Below, one piece after another: positions 61,430-64,000 of a stretch of 64,000 nucleotides of DNA. The stretch lies in the NCBI GenBank assembly GCA_946800325.1, contig OX326959.1, positions 41,778,908 to 41,842,907 on the forward strand, in the 5' to 3' direction. A program made the translations under genes and the position numbers. This DNA is from Luzula sylvatica. Taxonomy: Eukaryota > Streptophyta > Magnoliopsida > Poales > Juncaceae. Every line of letters starts with the position of its first letter. The stretch's first letter is position 1. The notes beneath the pieces were generated by a model. The model saw only the letters and a list, made by a program, of their open reading frames with translations. It had not been told where the DNA came from and did no database searches.

Positions 61430-62573
61430 CACGAGGATCCCGTCATCGATTCCGAGCGTGCGAATCATGGAAGAAATAATATACAACCATACCGCACCAA
61501 ATTGATGGTGGACGAAGGGTTGGTCACTTTCTTCCATCGATGTCTTCGTGATTTCCATTGCAGCAATGCGTGCGTCCCATACCACGATTTCAGTGAAACC
61601 CTAATTCTCGATTCAATCACATACGAGAACCAAAACTATGGTTCATCTACTCGTATCCATCGTGAGTTGTAGTCTCTCGGTCAAACACGCAACTGCTTAG
61701 ACGAAGCATGTGTGAACTTCCTTGACTTCTTCAATTACGTTCTCTAATGGAGAAAAAAAAAATTCTCCTCTTTTCTTTTTCTCTCTTTTTTTGCTCTCTT
61801 TGCATAAGTGTTAGAATGATTTCAACTGATTAGACTGATTAGAGGATAGAAAAACATCTTATTTATACTTAATGGGCTCGTTCGACAACATGGAATTAGA
61901 GTGGAATAGTGGAAGAAATCATTTTATTCCGTCGAACAAGGTTGGAATAAAATGGAATAGAGTGGTTTAACTCTATTCCATGGGGGAGGTGGAAGAGTGG
62001 AAAAAGATGGAATAAAAGAATTTTTCTCTTCTTCTCTCTCATTCTTCCCAATAAAAAATATTAATTTAATTTTTACTTCCACTCTTCCACAATTTAATTT
62101 ACCGAACACCCATGAAATAAAATAGAATTAGCTTTCTTCCACTCTTCCACTCTTCCGTTATTCCATGTGTTGCCGAACGGGTACAATAGTATAAGGATTG
62201 GGTCAAAGGTTGTGTATAACCAATATACACTTCCAGCAGCATGTCTGTTCGAACGGATTGAAGCCTTCGTTCGAACGGACCTCTTTTTGCCTTGAGGATG
62301 TGTAAAATAATTTTATACTCGAAGTGGTCCGTTCGAACGGAGACTAAGAATCCTTTCGAACGAACCATTATCTGTCTCATTTATGTGCTAATTCCATATT
62401 ACACTTGTAGTAGTCTGTTCGAACGAACCCCTAAGGTTTGTTCCAACGAACCACTCTCTGGAACTTAACTTTGCATAATCCTATTATGCACTTAATTAAA
62501 CCCGTGAACATTCATTTTCATATATCCTTATATGTACACTTTTACCGTTGATCCCAAACTGTATTTCCTTCAG
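61430..62573 (-). mobile_element. Copia 3' LTR (family 1), minus orientation, with a nested MITE
   Basis: On the minus strand it starts TGAAGGAAATACAG at 62573, directly after a purine tract (GAGTGGGAG, the PPT). TTCGAA-core palindromes occupy 62240-62455. Further on, CAACCCTTCGTCCACCATCAATTTGGTGCGG (near 61530-61500) matches the LTR interior. The LTR end is missing at the junction near 61430. Confidence 0.7.
61872..62180. mobile_element. MITE with GGGCTCGTTCG ends inside the LTR
   Basis: GGGCTCGTTCGACAACATGGAATTAGAGTGGAA at the left pairs with TTCCGTTATTCCATGTGTTGCCGAACGGG at the right. Same terminal family as the element at 34312. Target duplication unclear. Confidence 0.65.
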
Positions 62574-63273
62574 TCTCCCACTCAGTTTCAGATCTAACTG
62601 AAAGATACTCCAACGCATATCTCATATACATGATAATTTAGAGAATCTAGCTAACGTATAATATACGCTTAAGCTAGGCACATCCTATGTGCTAAAATCT
62701 TATGAATCAAGCCCTACATAGTACAACTCGTGTGACCGTGTAGGTTCTTTTAACGATGGCAGTAAGGATTGGTTAAGCCTTACAAGCTCATGAGTGGGAT
62801 CTAGTCACTCCATCATAGCTACCCATGTTAAAACAAAAAATGATTGTGATTATTATTCCTATCTTGAATAGTGGAAATTGGTCCTCTTGTTTACGATATC
62901 CTTCAATCAAAAGGCATGGTGGTAGTCATCCTTATGTTTTGATCGACTGCTTATTCCCCAATACAAATTGAATTAACAAATACAATCAAATTGACTATGG
63001 CCAGAAATTTCATTAATCGATCCATCGAGAGGCCTAAGGGATATATCTTTCTTTCAAAATTAACAACTCCTATCTTGGTAACTCACATCGATTGCCGTGT
63101 TTCGGACAATACCCAATAATGATCATTTTGGCTGCTTTTTACAGATAGCGGAAGACCACATCAAAGCATTGTGTTATGCACGCAAAGCGATCAATAGTCA
63201 CCTCAAGTATGTAGAACCAAAAGATTACTCGTTACGAGTCCGTTTTCAATAACTCAACCATGTTGTGTTATGG
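62574..63273 (-). mobile_element. Copia 3' internal region (non-coding) ending at the PPT
   Basis: On the minus strand this is the untranslated segment between pol and the 3' LTR; no frame survives. It ends with GAGTGGGAGAC before the LTR start. Its far side is cut by the CACTA end at 63274. Confidence 0.55.
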
Positions 63274-64000
63274 CACTACTACAAAAAATGCAATTAAGGA
63301 CAAACATGTTTAGTCCCTAAAACCCCGTATGGAATCCCTGTAGATCTTTAGGGACTATATTTAGTCGTTATGACTTTGTCATAACAGGCCCGACGCAGAA
63401 AATCAGGGTGACAAAAGTTTTTTTTGCTTTTAGTCTCTATAAGACACCTTTCTTGGGACAAGATTAATTTCCAATTTTTCCCCCGTTTTCTGGGGTAGTC
63501 CCTGAAGATGAACTTTCAGTGTTGAGCTATGGTCGTGGAAAATATTTTTTATGAGACTAAATGTGGTTCCCAATTATTGTTGTTCTGTGACTAGATTTTG
63601 TTTCTGAATATTCACTTTAGGGTACAAATGTTTGATTCTGAAGATATATTATATGTAGCTAAATTTTGTCCTTGTTATGTTGTTTCTGTGACTATCTATT
63701 GTCTCCAAATATAATATTAATGTGACAAATGTTAGTACTTGAATGTACTTTTTTGTGAATGATATTGGTGTCTGAATGGTTCTTTCTGTGACTAAATTTA
63801 ATTCCTGAATATTGTACTACTGTGACGAGACTCTTTTAGTCCCTTAAAACAACATATATTATACTATTAATTAATAAAATATGAAAATAAAATTTTCGCC
63901 ATTTAAATAAAACAAAAATATCTCCAGATACAGATTATCATTTAATGTTAACGACACTAGCTCGAGTACTACAAAACTAACATACATGTAACGTCTTCAT
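63274..64000 (+). mobile_element. CACTA (En/Spm-type) transposon end, running out of the window
   Basis: Starts CACTACTACAAAAAATG, the canonical CACTA terminus. The next 600 bp hold repeated sub-terminal motifs TGTGACTA(A/G)AT..T and TTCCTGAATATT (for example near 63590, 63650, 63790), the usual transposase-binding repeats. The element inserted into the copia 3' region. The other end and any transposase lie beyond 64000. Confidence 0.85.

Overview
This is nuclear DNA from a flowering plant, most likely a eudicot. The evidence is AT-rich sequence, genes split by many short GT-AG introns, plant-only gene families, and nested Ty1-copia, LINE, hAT, Mutator, CACTA and Helitron elements. I cannot name the species. 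I see no rRNA gene, canonical tRNA gene, CRISPR array or bacterial/organellar operon.

Four protein-coding genes could be rebuilt exon by exon, each with consistent reading phase. (1) A ROP-interactive CRIB-motif (RIC) protein, + strand, 9109-10013, 4 exons, 196 aa. (2) A GLTP1-type glycolipid transfer protein, - strand, 20500-21869, 6 coding exons plus a 5'UTR intron, 202 aa. (3) A GBA2-type non-lysosomal glucosylceramidase (GH116), - strand, 23719-28235, 18 exons, 919 aa, with one GC-AG intron. (4) A COP1-interacting-protein-7-like protein, + strand, 45122-50162, 13 exons, 1166 aa. Genes 2 and 3 are same-strand neighbours that act on the same lipid: one moves glucosylceramide and the other hydrolyses it.

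Layout. 1-8.1 kb: a decayed LINE is invaded by a copia element; its 5' LTR (851-4284) carries a 2.4 kb Mutator-like insertion, and its pol region is badly decayed. 8.1-10.7 kb: the RIC gene, with a strong 71-nt hairpin about 190 bp upstream of its ATG. 10.7-17.7 kb: copia LTR wreckage, including a solo LTR with a perfect 5-bp target duplication, inverted LTR ends and a 300-bp ATG-repeat tract. 17.8-19.7 kb: a Mutator-like element with a 10-bp target duplication, then a 5'-truncated LINE. 20.5-28.7 kb: the glycosphingolipid gene pair. 28.7-44.1 kb: AT-rich intergenic DNA full of MITEs, a Helitron with both ends visible, tandem repeats and a dead transposon-protein gene. 44.1-50.2 kb: the CIP7-like gene, with a Helitron end about 1 kb upstream. 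50.2-58 kb: MITEs, a SINE-like head, another Helitron end, a 39-bp minisatellite and a hAT insertion sitting on a start codon. 59.0-60.7 kb: a TG-rich duplication followed by an extreme G/C-rich 36-bp minisatellite. 61-64 kb: two copia LTR fragments in opposite orientation, a copia 3' region, and a CACTA element running off the edge.

Most notable points: the transfer-protein/glucosylceramidase pair; the palindrome arrays in the copia LTRs, whose core differs between copies of the same LTR family; the G-rich minisatellite; the RIC-upstream hairpin; and several transposons dated by intact target duplications.
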